From CAZQHK01 sp964593455 (GTDB taxonomy: Bacteria > Muiribacteriota > CAYSPT01), in the NCBI GenBank assembly GCA_964593455.1, contig CAZQHK010000013.1, positions 46,489 to 110,488 of the forward strand: a DNA stretch of 64,000 nucleotides, given 5' to 3'. Below the pieces are notes generated by a model, which was not told the origin of the DNA, searched no databases, and was given only the letters and a program-made list of their open reading frames with translations. The translations under genes and the position numbers were made by a program. This document shows positions 63,616-64,000 of the stretch, in pieces. Position 1 is the first letter of the stretch. Each line of letters opens with the position of its first letter.

Positions 63616-64000
63616 AATACAGTAATATTCTATTTTAACTAAGCTGGGTAAATGAGAATGCTATCCGGAAAGCCAAATATAATTGAGTGAATTTACATGA
63701 CCAGGAAAAGTAATCGTAAAACCAGGTTTCGAGCCAATCCGACGAACTCTCCAATAAACGTAAATATCTCATGCCGGGCCTGGACCGGCTGAAACTATTT
63801 TTTCTTAAACATGAAAACCGTTCTCTCGAAAATAAAGAGGACATTCATGGAGTCCTACGTTGTCTTATGGATGTTCGTGTTTATCGAGTAATGTTACCCA
63901 TCAATTGACGATTCATCTACGACAGTGTTTCCCTGACACTTGTTCAGCATTATCACTTTGCTTATAAAAGAACTATTCCAGAATCCGGTATTTTATGTAT
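63616..64000. other. Non-coding tail of the window
   Basis: 385 bases, visibly AT-richer than the genes. A 45-codon frame (63771-63908, + strand, with RLKLFFLKHENRSLENKE) is present but lacks a ribosome binding site; a second short frame from about 63697 ends early. The hrcA heat-shock regulator that often follows hemW is not recognisable here. Confidence 0.5.

Noticed and set aside
63771..63908. A 45-codon frame after hemW
   Set aside because: No ribosome binding site, no family resemblance and AT-rich surroundings; probably chance or debris.

Overview
The window reads as one scaffold (two 100-base N gaps) from an uncultivated, flagellated, two-membrane bacterium. The diderm envelope is shown by lipid A/Kdo genes (lpxK, waaA), an SLH-plus-beta-barrel outer-membrane protein and an AsmA-like protein; motility by a flagellin gene. 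Large eukaryote-style Ser/Thr kinase-WD40 and very long adhesin-type proteins suggest a poorly sampled candidate phylum. I cannot place it more precisely from the sequence. No rRNA, tRNA or CRISPR array was recognised.

Layout. 1-7128: 3' part of a giant repeat adhesin ending in a CFI-box C-terminal domain. 7200-14640: an accessory region with an internally deleted IS91-type transposase gene, an orphan membrane protein, a hairpin-rich inverted-repeat element, a truncated small ORF, a higBA-type toxin-antitoxin pair, and a kinase/double-propeller gene bracketed by a 93-bp direct repeat and IS91 debris. 14669-20176: glycosyltransferase, SH3 protein, ssb, metallophosphatase, xdhC and a small secreted protein, with two more inverted-repeat elements between genes. 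20364-25529: housekeeping genes (serS-pssA on +; queF-lpxK-waaA on -), with a gap that cuts the 3' ends of both pssA and waaA. 25626-36204: a decayed cupin, a protein with a basic tail, a giant flagellin of 1377 residues, mazG with an AsmA-like gene, and a fibronectin-III protein. 36439-39647: two consecutive Ig-like (SbsA-type) lipoproteins, the first ending in a thioredoxin fold without its cysteines. 39648-40790: repeat-rich region with an inverted-repeat-bounded orphan membrane gene. 40791-44841: nif3-mutS2-CPBP protease operon. 44969-52024: FecR/Ig-like giant plus SLH porin. 52338-63615: metallo-beta-lactamase-fold hydrolase, DUF5610, STAS, CarD, DUF885 peptidase, a putative ATP-grasp/methyltransferase/MFS cassette, lepA and hemW.

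How it fits together. The core genes (serS, pssA, lpxK, waaA, queF, ssb, mutS2, lepA, hemW, mazG, carD) are ordinary. The character of the window comes from an unusually large investment in modular surface proteins (about 25 kb of 64 kb) and from several families of short dispersed repeats. The best supported of these is a hairpin element with matching 18-bp terminal inverted repeats and 4-bp target duplications at two loci, plus a degraded end at a third locus that now lies over a gene's ribosome binding site.
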